Assembly: GCF_023231945.1 (NCBI RefSeq)
Contig: NZ_JAJLJH010000002.1
Location: forward strand, 1 to 64,000
Reading direction: 5' to 3'
DNA length: 64,000 nt
Origin: Scleromatobacter humisilvae
GTDB lineage: Bacteria > Pseudomonadota > Gammaproteobacteria > Burkholderiales > Burkholderiaceae_C
Under the pieces are notes generated by a model. It was not told where the DNA came from. It saw only the letters and a program-made list of their open reading frames with translations, and searched no databases. The first letter of the stretch is position 1. Each line of letters begins with the position of its first letter. Made by a program: the position numbers and the translations under genes. Below are positions 50,321 through 59,434 of the stretch, piece after piece.

Positions 50321-51802
50321 ATGAGCCATTTCACCTCGTTGCCGATCTACCCCGAGATATTCCTGCTGCTGATGACGTCCATCGTGACGCTGCTCGGCGT
50401 CGGGGGCTCGGAGTCGCGCCAGAAGACCACCTACATCGTCGCGCAGGTCTCGCTGGGCGTCCTCGCCCTGATGCACCTGGACGAACTCCAGCGCGCGCAG
50501 ACCGTCTACGCCATGCAGCGCATGGTCGTGATCGACCCGCTGGGCCACCTGCTGGCGCTGGCCGGCACGCTGGCCACGATGATCACGCTGGGCTTCTCGC
50601 GTCCGTACCTGGCCTCGCGTGACCTTCTCAAGGGCGAGTTCCTGTCGCTGGCGATGTTCTCGCTGCTGGGCATCTCGGTGATGGTGTCGGCCAACAACTT
50701 CCTGGTCGTCTACGTCGGCCTCGAGCTGATGAGCCTGTCGCTGTACGCGCTCACCGCGCTGCGCCGCGACCATGCCGTGTCGACCGAAGCCGCGATGAAG
50801 TACTTCATCCTCGGCGCGCTGGCCTCGGGCTTCCTGCTGTACGGCCTGTCGATGATGTACGGCGCCACGGGCACGCTCGACATCCCGACCGTCTTCGAAG
50901 CGATCCACAAGGGCACGGTCAATCCGCAGGTGCTGACCTTCGGCCTCGTGTTCATCGTCGCCGGCCTCGGCTTCAAGCTGGGCCTCGCGCCGTTCCACAT
51001 GTGGGTGCCCGACGTCTACCAGGGCGCGCCCACCGCCGTCACGCTGCTGATCTCCGGCGCACCGAAGCTGGCCGCGTTCGGCATCACCTTCCGCATCCTG
51101 GTCGAGGGCCTGTCGGGCCTCGCGACGGACTGGCAGCAGATGCTGATCGTGCTGTCGGTGGTGTCGATGACGCTGGGCAACCTGGCGGCCATCGCGCAGA
51201 GCAACCTGAAGCGCCTGCTGGCCTATTCGGCCATCGCGCAGCTGGGCTTCATGCTGCTGGGCTTCACGCCCACGGTCGTCAACATGGGCACGGCCGCGGC
51301 CGCCAACGGCTACAGCTCGGCGCTGTTCTACATCGTCACCTACGTGCTGACGACGCTGGGCACCTTCGGCCTGATCATGGTGCTGTCGCGCCACGGCTTC
51401 GAAAGCGAGGAGATCTCCGACCTCGCCGGCCTGGGCAAGCGCTCGCCGTGGATCGCGGGCGTCATGGCGCTGTTCATGTTCTCGCTGGCCGGCATCCCGC
51501 CGCTGGTCGGCTTCTACGCGAAGTTCGCCGTGCTGCAGGCGCTGGTGAGCACCGGCGTCAAGGGCTACATCATCCTCGCGGTGGTCGCGGTGCTGCTGTC
51601 GCTGGTCGGCGCGTACTACTACCTGCGCATCGTCAAGACGATGTTCTTCGACGAGCCGGCCGACACCACGCCGATCCGCGGCGAAGTCGGCGCCACCGTG
51701 CTGCTGGCGCTCAACGGCCTGGCCGCGCTCGGCTTCGGCCTGTTGCCGGACGGGCTGATGACGGCCTGCCGCGAGGCGGTCATCAAGGCCATCTCGACCT
51801 GA
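50321..51802 (+). CDS. nuoN: NADH-quinone oxidoreductase subunit N
   Basis: Third antiporter-like subunit, 493 residues with 14 helices. VVYVGLELMSLSLYALTA has the membrane Glu, and FHMWVPDVYQGAPTAVTLLI is the typical broken helix. Last gene of complex I. Spacing of 16 bases leads to a NUDIX gene, so the transcript may run on. Confidence 0.98.
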   Translation: MSHFTSLPIYPEIFLLLMTSIVTLLGVGGSESRQKTTYIVAQVSLGVLALMHLDELQRAQTVYAMQRMVVIDPLGHLLALAGTLATMITLGFSRPYLASRDLLKGEFLSLAMFSLLGISVMVSANNFLVVYVGLELMSLSLYALTALRRDHAVSTEAAMKYFILGALASGFLLYGLSMMYGATGTLDIPTVFEAIHKGTVNPQVLTFGLVFIVAGLGFKLGLAPFHMWVPDVYQGAPTAVTLLISGAPKLAAFGITFRILVEGLSGLATDWQQMLIVLSVVSMTLGNLAAIAQSNLKRLLAYSAIAQLGFMLLGFTPTVVNMGTAAAANGYSSALFYIVTYVLTTLGTFGLIMVLSRHGFESEEISDLAGLGKRSPWIAGVMALFMFSLAGIPPLVGFYAKFAVLQALVSTGVKGYIILAVVAVLLSLVGAYYYLRIVKTMFFDEPADTTPIRGEVGATVLLALNGLAALGFGLLPDGLMTACREAVIKAIST

Positions 51803-51818
51803 TCGCAGGATCAATCGC

Positions 51819-52454
51819 GTGACCGACAAGAACGTGGAGCCCATCGTCGCCGGGGGCTCTGCGGTCCGCGCGATGGAGGGCGTCGACGAGCACCTCGTCG
51901 AACGCCGCATCCGCTCGGAGCTCGTCTACGAAGGCCACTTCCTCCAGGTGCGCCGCGACGAGATCCGGCTGCCCAGCGGCAAGACGGCCCGGCGCGAGCA
52001 CGTGGTGCATCCGGGCGCGGTGATGATCGTGCCGATGACCGACGACGGCCAGCTGGTCGTCGAACGCCAGCACCGCTACCCGCTGGATCGCGTGCTGCTG
52101 GAGCTGCCGGCCGGCAAGCTCGATCCGCAGGAGACCACGCTGCATTGCGCGCAGCGCGAGCTGCGCGAGGAGACCGGCTACGCCGCGCGCGAGTGGGCCT
52201 ACGCCGGCTGCCTGCACAACGCGCCCGCGTATTCGAACGAGTTCATCGACATCTGGTTCGCGCGCGGCCTCGTCGCCGGCGCGCAGCAACTGGACGACGG
52301 CGAGTTCCTCGACGTGCTGACCATGCCCGAGGCCACTCTGTTCGCGATGGCCGCCAGCGGCGAGCTGACCGACGCCAAGACGATGGTCGCGCTGCTCAAG
52401 CTGCAGCTGTGGCGCAGCGGCGCGTGGACGCCCACGTGGCAGCCCTCGGAGTGA
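51819..52454 (+). CDS. NUDIX hydrolase (ADP-ribose pyrophosphatase type)
   Basis: Hydrolyses ADP-ribose or a related nucleotide sugar. 211 residues, starts at GTG 51819. The Nudix box is complete (G-x5-E-x7-RE-x2-EE-x-G): GKLDPQETTLHCAQRELREE then TGY. ELPAGKLD is typical of NudF-type enzymes. Follows nuoN by 16 bases, a conserved neighbour in Burkholderiales. The small DUF2818 membrane gene that in some relatives stands here is absent for lack of space. Confidence 0.92.
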   Translation: MTDKNVEPIVAGGSAVRAMEGVDEHLVERRIRSELVYEGHFLQVRRDEIRLPSGKTARREHVVHPGAVMIVPMTDDGQLVVERQHRYPLDRVLLELPAGKLDPQETTLHCAQRELREETGYAAREWAYAGCLHNAPAYSNEFIDIWFARGLVAGAQQLDDGEFLDVLTMPEATLFAMAASGELTDAKTMVALLKLQLWRSGAWTPTWQPSE

Positions 52455-52464
52455 GGGCCGCGCG

Positions 52465-52935
52465 ATGAAGGTGCTCGATCTGCGCTGCGGTGCCGGACAC
52501 GGCTTCGAGGGCTGGTTCGCGTCCGAGGACGACTACGGCTCGCAGCGCGAACGCGGCCTGCTCGATTGCCCGGTCTGCGGCAACGCCGACGTGATGCGCC
52601 TGCCGAGTGCGCCGCGGCTGAACCTGTCGGGCGCGCGTGCGCCCGAGGCCGCTGCGCCGGCGCCCGCGGCCGCGCCCGCGACGTCCACGGAACTTGCCGT
52701 CAGCAGCAACGCCGCCACGGCGCGCTTCGTCGAGGCCGTCGCCGAATTCCTGCGCAACACGCAGGACGTCGGGCCGCGCTTCGCGGAGGAGGCGCGCCGC
52801 ATCCACTACGGCGAGAGCGATTCCAGGGCGATCCGCGGCCAGGCCACGAAGGAGGAGCGCGAGGCGCTCGCCGACGAGGGCATCGAGGTCTTCACGATGC
52901 CGGGCGGCCTTCCACCGAAGACGCCGCTTCAGTAG
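52465..52935 (+). CDS. DUF1178 family protein
   Basis: 156 residues. The front MKVLDLRCGAGHGFEGWFAS with DCPVCGNADVMRLPSAP contains a C..C/C-x2-C zinc-finger-like arrangement. RRIHYGESDSRAIRGQAT and the end EVFTMPGGLPPK are conserved family landmarks. Function unknown. An Ala/Pro-rich linker (residues about 57-76) separates the parts. Same transcript as the NUDIX gene; the last 44 bases overlap a convergent gene. Confidence 0.88.
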   Translation: MKVLDLRCGAGHGFEGWFASEDDYGSQRERGLLDCPVCGNADVMRLPSAPRLNLSGARAPEAAAPAPAAAPATSTELAVSSNAATARFVEAVAEFLRNTQDVGPRFAEEARRIHYGESDSRAIRGQATKEEREALADEGIEVFTMPGGLPPKTPLQ

Positions 52936-53542
52936 CGTCGCGCGACTCGTCGCCGGGCGCGAAGGGCTTCAGCGCCACGCGCGCGACGCGCGTCGCCCCG
53001 AGGTGCGAACGCGCGCCGTCGGTCTTGTCGGCCGCGCGCACCATCACCCAGTCGATGCGCGAGACGTCGTCGTCGGCACCCAGCTCGCCCAGATGGCGCA
53101 TGAACTCCGCGCACAGCAGCGCCGAGGACTCCTCGCGCGCGGCCTGGCTCGGCACGCCGGCGGCGGCGGCGAACGAGCCGGGGGGCAGCATGCGCGTGCG
53201 ATGCAGGGTCGCGATGCCCAGGATGTTCTGGTCGGTGTCGGCGTGGTCGCCGTAGGCGCGCGAGAGGTTGGTCGGCACGGGCGCGGGTGCCGGCTCCGTC
53301 GCCAGGAAGGCCTTCAGGTGCGCGGCGGACTGCCGCAGCGCTTCCTCGCCGCTGTCCAGGCCGCCGATGCGGCGCAGCACGCCGGCCAGGTCGGCATGCG
53401 GCGCGGCGCGGGCGGCGCCGCGCAGGTCGAGGATCCAGACTTCGGTCAGCGCGCCGGCACGCTCGCCGCGGCGCGGATTCTCGCGGGTGACGAGCGAGCC
53501 GTAGGCGACGTCCTGGCCCCAGTATTCTCGGCAGGGATGCAT
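52892..53542 (-). CDS. Hypothetical protein
   Basis: A frame of 216 residues from ATG 53542 (MHPCREYWGQDVAYGSL). The composition is balanced, with no signal peptide or membrane helix. Residues 20-45 (VTRENPRRGERAGALTEVWI) and a C-terminal region (RIDWVMVRAADKTDGARSHL) look like folded protein. I recognise no family. It overlaps the end of the DUF1178 gene by 44 bases convergently. Could be mispredicted; a homology search decides. Confidence 0.4.
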   Translation of the reverse strand: MHPCREYWGQDVAYGSLVTRENPRRGERAGALTEVWILDLRGAARAAPHADLAGVLRRIGGLDSGEEALRQSAAHLKAFLATEPAPAPVPTNLSRAYGDHADTDQNILGIATLHRTRMLPPGSFAAAAGVPSQAAREESSALLCAEFMRHLGELGADDDVSRIDWVMVRAADKTDGARSHLGATRVARVALKPFAPGDESRDATEAASSVEGRPAS

Positions 53543-53758
53543 GTGTGACTTGTCTCCGGTGCGTCGCCATTCCGGACTCGATGAGCTGGACGGCGCGCTA
53601 GTTGTGGCAGCACTGTAGAGGCAGCGCCAGCCACGATCCAATGCCGAGTGGATCGACGCCCATGCACGATTTGCATGACGCCGCCGTGAAAGCGCGCGGG
53701 CCTTGTGCTACAGGTTTCCCCGCTGCGCGGTTACCCGTGCCTGTCTATGCAAGAGGCC

Positions 53759-55195
53759 TCAATCGGGCAGCAGCACGCCCGGATTGAGCAGCCCGCGCGG
53801 GTCGAGAGCCGACTTGACGGCGCGCATCATCGCCAGCGCCGGCGCGGGCTTGCGCGCCGCCATTTCCGGCCGCCTGAGCCGCCCGATGCCGTGTTCGGCC
53901 GAGAACGTGCCACCGAAGCGGGCGACGACGTCGTAGACGCAGGCGTTGGCGGCGTCCTCGTGGCTGGCGAGGAAGCTGGCGGCCTCGTTGCCCTCGGCCG
54001 CCTGGAGGTTGTAGTGCAGGTTGCCGTCGCCGAGGTGGCCGAAGGTGACGTGGCGCGCGCCGGGCACCACGGCCTCGAGCGCGGCGTCGGCGGCGGCCAC
54101 GAACCCGGCCAGCGACGACAGCGGCACCGCGACGTCGTGCTTGATGTTGAGGCCCTCGACGCCTTGCGCCAGCGGAATCGCCTCGCGCAGCTGCCACAGC
54201 GTGCGCGCCTGCAGCTCGTTGCGGGTGACGGCGATGTCGACCGCCTCGCCGCCCTCGATCGCCGACATCAGCGTGGCCTCGGCGCGTTCGCGCAGCACGT
54301 GCTCGTCATGCGGCGACGCGAGATCGATCAGCACCGACCACAGCGGCTGCCCCGACGCGTCGGCCAGCGGCAACGGCACGCGCAGCGCGGAGAAGTGGCG
54401 CTCGACGAGGGCCAGCGACGCGGCGTTCATCGCCTCGTAGCCCACCAGCTCGGCGTCGAACGCGTCGCGCAACCGCCGCATCAGCGCCACGGCGCCGGCG
54501 AGCGTGCGGCAGGTGGCCCACGCGGTGACGCCGGCGCGCGGCTGCGGGAACAGGCGCAGGGTCGCGGCCGTGATGATGCCGAGCGTGCCCTCGCTGCCGA
54601 CGAACAGGTCGCGCAGGTCGTAGCCGGTGTTGTCCTTGCGCAGGCCGTGCAGGCTGCTCCAGAGCTCGCCCTGCGCGGTCACGACCTCGAGCCCGAGGCA
54701 CAGCTCGCGCGCATTGCCGAAGCGCAGCACCTGCGTGCCGCCGGCGTTGGTCGCGAGGTTGCCGCCGATCGTGCAGGTGCCTTCGGCGGCCAGGCTCAAC
54801 GGGAACAGCAGGCCGGCCTCCGCGGCGGCGGCCTGCACCTTCTGCAACGCGAGCCCGGCCTCGACGGTGATCGTCTGGTTGTCGGCGTCGACGCGGCGGA
54901 TCGCGCGCAGCCGCTTCGTGGACAGCACGACCTGCGTGCGCGAGTCGTCGGGCACGCCGCCGCCGACGAGACCCGTGTTGCCGCCTTGCGTGACGATGCT
55001 GACGCCGTCCTCGCGCGCGCAGCGGCGCACGACGGCGGCGACCTCGTCCGCCGTCCCTGGCAGCACGACGCACAGCGCGCGGCCGCGGTAGCGCTTGCGC
55101 CAGTCGCGTTCCCAGGCGACGAGGGCCTCCCCGTCGCCGGTCAGCACGTGGGCCTCGCCCACGATCGCGCGCAGGTCGTCCAGCAGCGAGCTCAT
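53759..55195 (-). CDS. FAD-binding oxidoreductase (GlcD/D-lactate dehydrogenase type)
   Basis: 478 residues, starts at ATG 55195 (MSSLLDDLRAIVGEAHVL). The FAD-binding PCMH domain has VTQGGNTGLVGGGVPD and the EGTCTIGGNLATNAGGTQVL flavin motif. DLFVGSEGTLGIIT follows. A C-terminal vanillyl-alcohol-oxidase-like domain ends with HLGDGNLHYN and SAEHGIGRLRRPEM. Oxidises a 2-hydroxyacid such as D-lactate, D-2-hydroxyglutarate or glycolate; the substrate cannot be chosen from sequence. No Fe-S partner gene is adjacent. Confidence 0.9.
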   Translation of the reverse strand: MSSLLDDLRAIVGEAHVLTGDGEALVAWERDWRKRYRGRALCVVLPGTADEVAAVVRRCAREDGVSIVTQGGNTGLVGGGVPDDSRTQVVLSTKRLRAIRRVDADNQTITVEAGLALQKVQAAAAEAGLLFPLSLAAEGTCTIGGNLATNAGGTQVLRFGNARELCLGLEVVTAQGELWSSLHGLRKDNTGYDLRDLFVGSEGTLGIITAATLRLFPQPRAGVTAWATCRTLAGAVALMRRLRDAFDAELVGYEAMNAASLALVERHFSALRVPLPLADASGQPLWSVLIDLASPHDEHVLRERAEATLMSAIEGGEAVDIAVTRNELQARTLWQLREAIPLAQGVEGLNIKHDVAVPLSSLAGFVAAADAALEAVVPGARHVTFGHLGDGNLHYNLQAAEGNEAASFLASHEDAANACVYDVVARFGGTFSAEHGIGRLRRPEMAARKPAPALAMMRAVKSALDPRGLLNPGVLLPD

Positions 55196-55196
55196 C

Positions 55197-55619
55197 TCAA
55201 TGCGCGGCGCCCGTGTCGGCGGCCGACTGCGGGCGCCTCGCCACCGCGTGGCGCCAGCGCACCTGGGCCGCGCAGGCGACGAACAGCACGATGGACAGCG
55301 CCACCTCCGCGCCGGCGCACCAGTTGGCCGGCGCGCGGTCCGTGATGCGCACGAGGCCCTCGGCGACATAGCACCAGATCGCCAGGCTCAGCCAGCGGTA
55401 CGTGTACATGCGGTGCTTCAGCAAGCCGGGCAGGGCGAAGACCAGCGGCAGCGCCTTCAGCACCAGCGTGCCGTGGCCGATGCGCGCCCACACGAGCTCC
55501 CAGGCGATGCTCAGCGCGATCAAGGCGACCGCCGATGCGACCGCGACCACGCGTATCGCGGACGTCACGCGATCGGGCGCGGCAGGGGTTGTCGTGGAGT
55601 CGTCGACCATGTTTGGCAT
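55197..55619 (-). CDS. DUF2069 membrane protein
   Basis: About 140 residues, with four hydrophobic helices. The YRWLSLAIWCYVAEGLVRIT segment is typical of the DUF2069 family, of unknown function. Its stop lies one base before the start of the oxidase gene on the same strand. Start could be 55619 (MPNMVDD) or 55610 (MVDD). The yihY start lies 11 bases away on the other strand, so promoters must overlap coding sequence. Confidence 0.78.
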   Translation of the reverse strand: MPNMVDDSTTTPAAPDRVTSAIRVVAVASAVALIALSIAWELVWARIGHGTLVLKALPLVFALPGLLKHRMYTYRWLSLAIWCYVAEGLVRITDRAPANWCAGAEVALSIVLFVACAAQVRWRHAVARRPQSAADTGAAH

Positions 55620-55629
55620 GATAGTCGCC

Positions 55630-56865
55630 ATGACGGTTTCCAAGACCTTGACGACACCCCTGGGCACGATGCTCGCGGGCCCGATGCAGACCCTGCGCAA
55701 CTGGCCCTGGTTCGAGACGCTGCGCACGCTGCGCGCGCGCTTCCGCGACGACCGCCTGGGCCTGACCGCCAGCAGCCTGACGTTCACGACGCTGATCTCG
55801 CTGGTGCCGCTGCTGACGGTGATGCTGGCCGTCTTCACCGCGTTCCCGATGTTCGGCACGTTCCAGGCGGGCCTCGAGAAGTATTTCCTGCAGACGCTGG
55901 TGCCGCCCAACATCGCCAAGCCGGTGCTGGGCACGCTCACGATGTTCGCGACCAAGGCCAGCCGCCTCGGCGCCTTCGGCCTGATCGCGCTGGGCTTCAC
56001 GGCGATGGCGTTGATGCTGACCATCGACCGCACGCTCAACGCGATCTGGCGCGTCAAGAAGCCGCGGCCGATCGCGCAGCGGGTGCTGATCTACTGGTCG
56101 GCCGTCACGCTGGGGCCGCTGATCCTGGGCGCCAGCCTGACGCTGATGTCGTACGCGATCTCGGCGTCGAGCGGCATGGTGCAGCAGATGTCGGGCGGCG
56201 TGAGCTTCTCGCTGTCGATCGCGGAGTTCGGCGTGCTGGCCACGGCGATGAGCGCGCTCTACCACTACGTGCCGCACGCGCCGGTGGCCTGGCGACATGC
56301 GGTGGCGGGTGGCCTGTTCGTCGCCACCGGCTTCGAGGTGGCGCGGCGCTCGCTGGGCTGGTACCTGACGCACATGACGTCCTACTCGAGCATCTACGGC
56401 GCGTTCGCGACGGTGCCGATCTTCCTGCTTTGGATCTACCTCGGCTGGGTCATCGTGCTGCTGGGCGCGGTGATCGCGGCGTACGCGCCCAGCCTGAAGC
56501 TGAACTTGGTGCAGCACGGCCGCGTGCCGGGCGGGCGCTTCGCGCTGGCGCTCGAGATCGTGCGCAGCCTGCAGCGCAGCCGCGAGGCCGGGGGGCACGG
56601 CGTCAGCGGTGTCGACCTCGCCGACAGCCTGCGCTTCGACCCGCTGCAGATCGAATCCGTGCTGGAGGCGTTGATGACGCTGGACTGGGTCGGCCGCCTC
56701 GACGAGGAAGGCCAGCCGCGCTACGTGCTGCTGTGCGACCCTGCGCGCACCGCGCTGGCGCCGCTGGTCAACGTGCTGCTGCTCGCGCCAATCGCCGCGC
56801 TCGCGTCGGCCCGTGGCAAATTGGGCGTCGATGCGATTCAATTGGCGGAGGTGCTGCCGCCCTGA
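55630..56865 (+). CDS. YihY/virulence factor BrkB family membrane protein
   Basis: 411 residues if started at ATG 55630, or 393 from ATG 55684 (MQTLRNWPWFETL), which fits relatives better. Conserved opening RFRDDRLGLTASSLTFTTLI, then six helices. WRVKKPRPIAQRVLIYWSAVTLGP and HAVAGGLFVATGFEVARRS follow. Beyond the membrane domain is a C-terminal soluble region of about 110 residues resembling a winged helix (SGVDLADSLRFDPLQIESVL). Once called ribonuclease BN, wrongly. Function unknown. Confidence 0.88.
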   Translation: MTVSKTLTTPLGTMLAGPMQTLRNWPWFETLRTLRARFRDDRLGLTASSLTFTTLISLVPLLTVMLAVFTAFPMFGTFQAGLEKYFLQTLVPPNIAKPVLGTLTMFATKASRLGAFGLIALGFTAMALMLTIDRTLNAIWRVKKPRPIAQRVLIYWSAVTLGPLILGASLTLMSYAISASSGMVQQMSGGVSFSLSIAEFGVLATAMSALYHYVPHAPVAWRHAVAGGLFVATGFEVARRSLGWYLTHMTSYSSIYGAFATVPIFLLWIYLGWVIVLLGAVIAAYAPSLKLNLVQHGRVPGGRFALALEIVRSLQRSREAGGHGVSGVDLADSLRFDPLQIESVLEALMTLDWVGRLDEEGQPRYVLLCDPARTALAPLVNVLLLAPIAALASARGKLGVDAIQLAEVLPP

Positions 56866-56934
56866 GCCGCAGCGTGAACCGGACTGGAGCCTGCCATCCC
56901 CACGAGCTCGTCGTTTCCCCCGCCGCCCGGCGGC

Positions 56935-57498
56935 GTGCACATCTGGAAGGTGGTCGCTGTCGGCCTGCTCGCGGTCGTGGCGGCGCTGACCGTCGCGCTC
57001 GGGCGCGCGCGCTGGCACGTGCGGCTGGTGGACGTGCGCTTCGTCGATCATCGCGAGAAGGTCTCCGGCGGCGGTGCGGCGCTGAACATCACCGGCTACG
57101 CGATCGTGCGCGTCGAGATGCACCGCGACATGTTCCGGCTGGCACGAAACGAGAGCTCGTATCCGGAGGTGCAGGCGACGCTGTGCGACGGCGGCCAGCC
57201 CGTGGGGGCGTGGCGCGACCCGCTGCCGCTGGAGCGCGACGAGGCCAGCCGCCGCTTCGTCTACGCCGTGCTGATCCCGGCCCGCTACCGCGACATCGAC
57301 CTGGCCCATGGCGGCGACCTCTGCCTGCGCTTCGTGGCGGTCGGCGCGAGCATGGCGCCATGGGCGCAGTCGAGCAACGTGCCGGTGAGCGTGCCGCCCG
57401 ACGTGCGCGAGCAGATCGCGGCCTATGCGAGCCGCAAGGGCATCGTCGACGTCGCGCTGGACCCGGTGTGCGCCCCGCGCCTTTGCCAGCCTGAATGA
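56935..57498 (+). CDS. Hypothetical membrane-anchored protein
   Basis: 187 residues from GTG 56935. One N-terminal helix (WKVVAVGLLAVVAALTVAL) then a soluble domain of about 160 residues, likely outside the cytoplasm, with Cys near the end (VCAPRLCQPE). Beta-rich. I do not recognise it. The start is uncertain because the preceding 70 bases stay open in frame but lack an ATG. Confidence 0.5.
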   Translation: MHIWKVVAVGLLAVVAALTVALGRARWHVRLVDVRFVDHREKVSGGGAALNITGYAIVRVEMHRDMFRLARNESSYPEVQATLCDGGQPVGAWRDPLPLERDEASRRFVYAVLIPARYRDIDLAHGGDLCLRFVAVGASMAPWAQSSNVPVSVPPDVREQIAAYASRKGIVDVALDPVCAPRLCQPE

Positions 57499-57513
57499 GC
57501 GGCGCGCGAGCGC

Positions 57514-58092
57514 TCAGCTCGCGTGCACCACCACCATCAGCGCGCGCACGAGCGCCGAGGTCGGGTTAGAGATCGAGTGCGGCACGTCGACGACGTAGCG
57601 CGCCGTCTCGTTGGCCTGCAGCGTCGACACATCCGTTCCCGAGCGCACTTCGAGCGAGCCTTCGCCCAGCACGGTCAGGTGCTCGCGCGAACCCGGCTCG
57701 TGCGCCTCGGATTCGAGCCGGCCGCCGGGCTGCACCGTCAGCTCGTACCACTCGAACTGGCCGGCCAACTCGATGGGCCCGAGGATGCGCAGCTCGCACT
57801 TGCCGTCCGGGCTGCGCAGCGACGGCGTGGCGTGGCCGGCGACGGTGGTGATCGCGGGCAGGGCGGGGCGCTCGCCATCGAGCAGCTGGCCCAGCGGCAC
57901 GCCCAGCGCGTTGGCCAGGCGCCAGACGACGGCCACGGTCGGGTTGGCCTGGTTGCGCTCGATCTGCGACAGCATCGACTTCGACACCCCCGCCAGCCGC
58001 GACAGCTCGTCCAGCGACAGCGCCCGCAATTGACGCAGTTCCGCCAGGGTATTGCCCACGCGGGGGGGCTCGACGGACAGGTTGCGGGTCAT
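57514..58092 (-). CDS. XRE-family transcriptional regulator with C-terminal cupin
   Basis: 192 residues. Residues about 13-65 form a Cro/C1 helix-turn-helix (LRALSLDELSRLAGVSKSML, then SQIERNQANPTVAVVWRLA). Residues about 115-190 form a small-molecule-sensing cupin (WYELTVQPGGRLESEAHEPG). Such proteins regulate neighbouring amino-acid degradation genes. Start ATG 58092. It is divergent from kbl-tdh and shares with it a palindromic site at 58161-58178, so it likely controls threonine degradation, inference from position. Confidence 0.87.
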   Translation of the reverse strand: MTRNLSVEPPRVGNTLAELRQLRALSLDELSRLAGVSKSMLSQIERNQANPTVAVVWRLANALGVPLGQLLDGERPALPAITTVAGHATPSLRSPDGKCELRILGPIELAGQFEWYELTVQPGGRLESEAHEPGSREHLTVLGEGSLEVRSGTDVSTLQANETARYVVDVPHSISNPTSALVRALMVVVHAS

Positions 58093-58160
58093 GATCGTTT
58101 TCTCGAAGTTCGATGCCCGGTCGCTTGACGAAAGCGCCGTTGTTTCCGATACTGCACGCC

Positions 58161-58178
58161 TGTTCGATATATCGAACA
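58161..58178. promoter_or_regulatory. 18-bp perfect palindrome, candidate XRE operator
   Basis: TGTTCGATATATCGAACA (58161-58178) is a perfect palindrome between the divergent regulator and kbl. A further half-site TTGAACA follows at 58191-58197, 19 bases after the second arm (TCGAACA, 58172-58178), on the same face of the helix. Confidence 0.7.
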
Positions 58179-58193
58179 ATGCAATTCGCATTG
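58177..58193. promoter_or_regulatory. Second inverted repeat in the kbl control region
   Basis: CAATGC-AATTC-GCATTG (58177-58193) overlaps the end of the first palindrome by two bases. It may be an independent regulator site or part of one extended operator. Confidence 0.45.
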
Positions 58194-58222
58194 AACAAGA
58201 TTGTGCCTGAAGGACAAAGCTC

Positions 58223-59434
58223 ATGACCAGCGTCGCCGCATTCAACCAACACATCCAGGCCGAACTGGACGGCATCCGCGCCGCGGGGCTCTTCAAGAGC
58301 GAGCGCATCATCGCCACGCCGCAGGGCGCGCTGGTCAAGCTGGCCGACGGCCGCGAGCTGATCAACCTGTGCGCGAACAACTACCTCGGGCTGTCGTCGC
58401 ATCCGCAGGTCATCGAGGCGGCGCACGAGGCGCTGCGCACGCATGGCTACGGCATGAGCTCGGTGCGCTTCATCTGCGGCACGCAGGACATCCACAAGGA
58501 GCTGGAGCAGCGCCTGGCGCGCTTCCTGGGCACCGAGGACACCATCCTCTACGCCGCCGCCTTCGACGCCAACGGCGGCCTGTTCGAGCCGCTGCTCGGC
58601 GAGGAGGACGCCATCATCAGCGACGCGCTGAACCACGCGTCCATCATCGACGGCATCCGCCTGTGCAAGGCCAAGCGCTTCCGCTATGCGCACAACGACA
58701 TGGCCGACCTCGAGGCGCAGCTCAAGGCCGCCGACGCCGCCGGCGCGCGCTTCAAGCTCGTCTTCACCGACGGCGCGTTCTCGATGGACGGCACGATCGC
58801 GCAGCTGGACAAGATCCGCGCGATCTGCGACCAGTACGGCGCGCTGCTGGGCATCGACGAGTGCCACGCCACCGGCTTCCTGGGCGCGCGCGGCCGCGGC
58901 ACGCACGAGCATCGCGGCGTCTTCGGCAAGATCGACATCATCACGGGCACGCTGGGCAAGGCGCTGGGCGGCGCGTCGGGCGGCTTCACCACCGGCAAGA
59001 AGGAAGTGATCGAGCTGCTGCGCCAGCGCTCGCGTCCGTACCTGTTCTCCAACACGGTGATGCCGGCCATCGTCGGCGCCTCGCTGAAGGTGCTGGACCT
59101 GCTCGAAGGCTCGACCGAGCTGCGCGACAAGCTGGCCGACAACACCGCGTGGTTCCGCAAGGCCATCACCGAGGCGGGCTTCGAGATCAAGCCGGGCGAG
59201 CATCCGATCGTGCCCATCATGATCGGCGACGCCGTCAAGGCGCAGCAGCTGTCGCAGCGCATCCTCGAGCTCGGGCTGTATGCGGTCGGCTTCTTCTTCC
59301 CCGTCGTGCCCAAGGGCCAGGCGCGCATCCGCGTGCAGATGAGCGCGGTGCATGACAGGCATCACCTGGAGAAGGCGGTCGAGGTCTTCACGCAAGCCGG
59401 CAAGGAACTGGGCCTGATCGGAGCCTCGAAGTGA
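58223..59434 (+). CDS. kbl: Glycine C-acetyltransferase (2-amino-3-ketobutyrate CoA ligase)
   Basis: PLP enzyme that splits 2-amino-3-oxobutyrate with CoA into glycine and acetyl-CoA, second step of threonine degradation. 403 residues. [14 protein letters not shown] opens it, the PLP Asp is in [13 protein letters not shown], and the Schiff-base Lys is in [31 protein letters not shown] follows. GAAGGA-like GAAGGA at 58209-58214 is the ribosome-binding site for ATG 58223. The stop overlaps the next start (GTGA). Confidence 0.95.
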   Translation: MTSVAAFNQHIQAELDGIRAAGLFKSERIIATPQGALVKLADGRELINLCANNYLGLSSHPQVIEAAHEALRTHGYGMSSVRFICGTQDIHKELEQRLARFLGTEDTILYAAAFDANGGLFEPLLGEEDAIISDALNHASIIDGIRLCKAKRFRYAHNDMADLEAQLKAADAAGARFKLVFTDGAFSMDGTIAQLDKIRAICDQYGALLGIDECHATGFLGARGRGTHEHRGVFGKIDIITGTLGKALGGASGGFTTGKKEVIELLRQRSRPYLFSNTVMPAIVGASLKVLDLLEGSTELRDKLADNTAWFRKAITEAGFEIKPGEHPIVPIMIGDAVKAQQLSQRILELGLYAVGFFFPVVPKGQARIRVQMSAVHDRHHLEKAVEVFTQAGKELGLIGASK

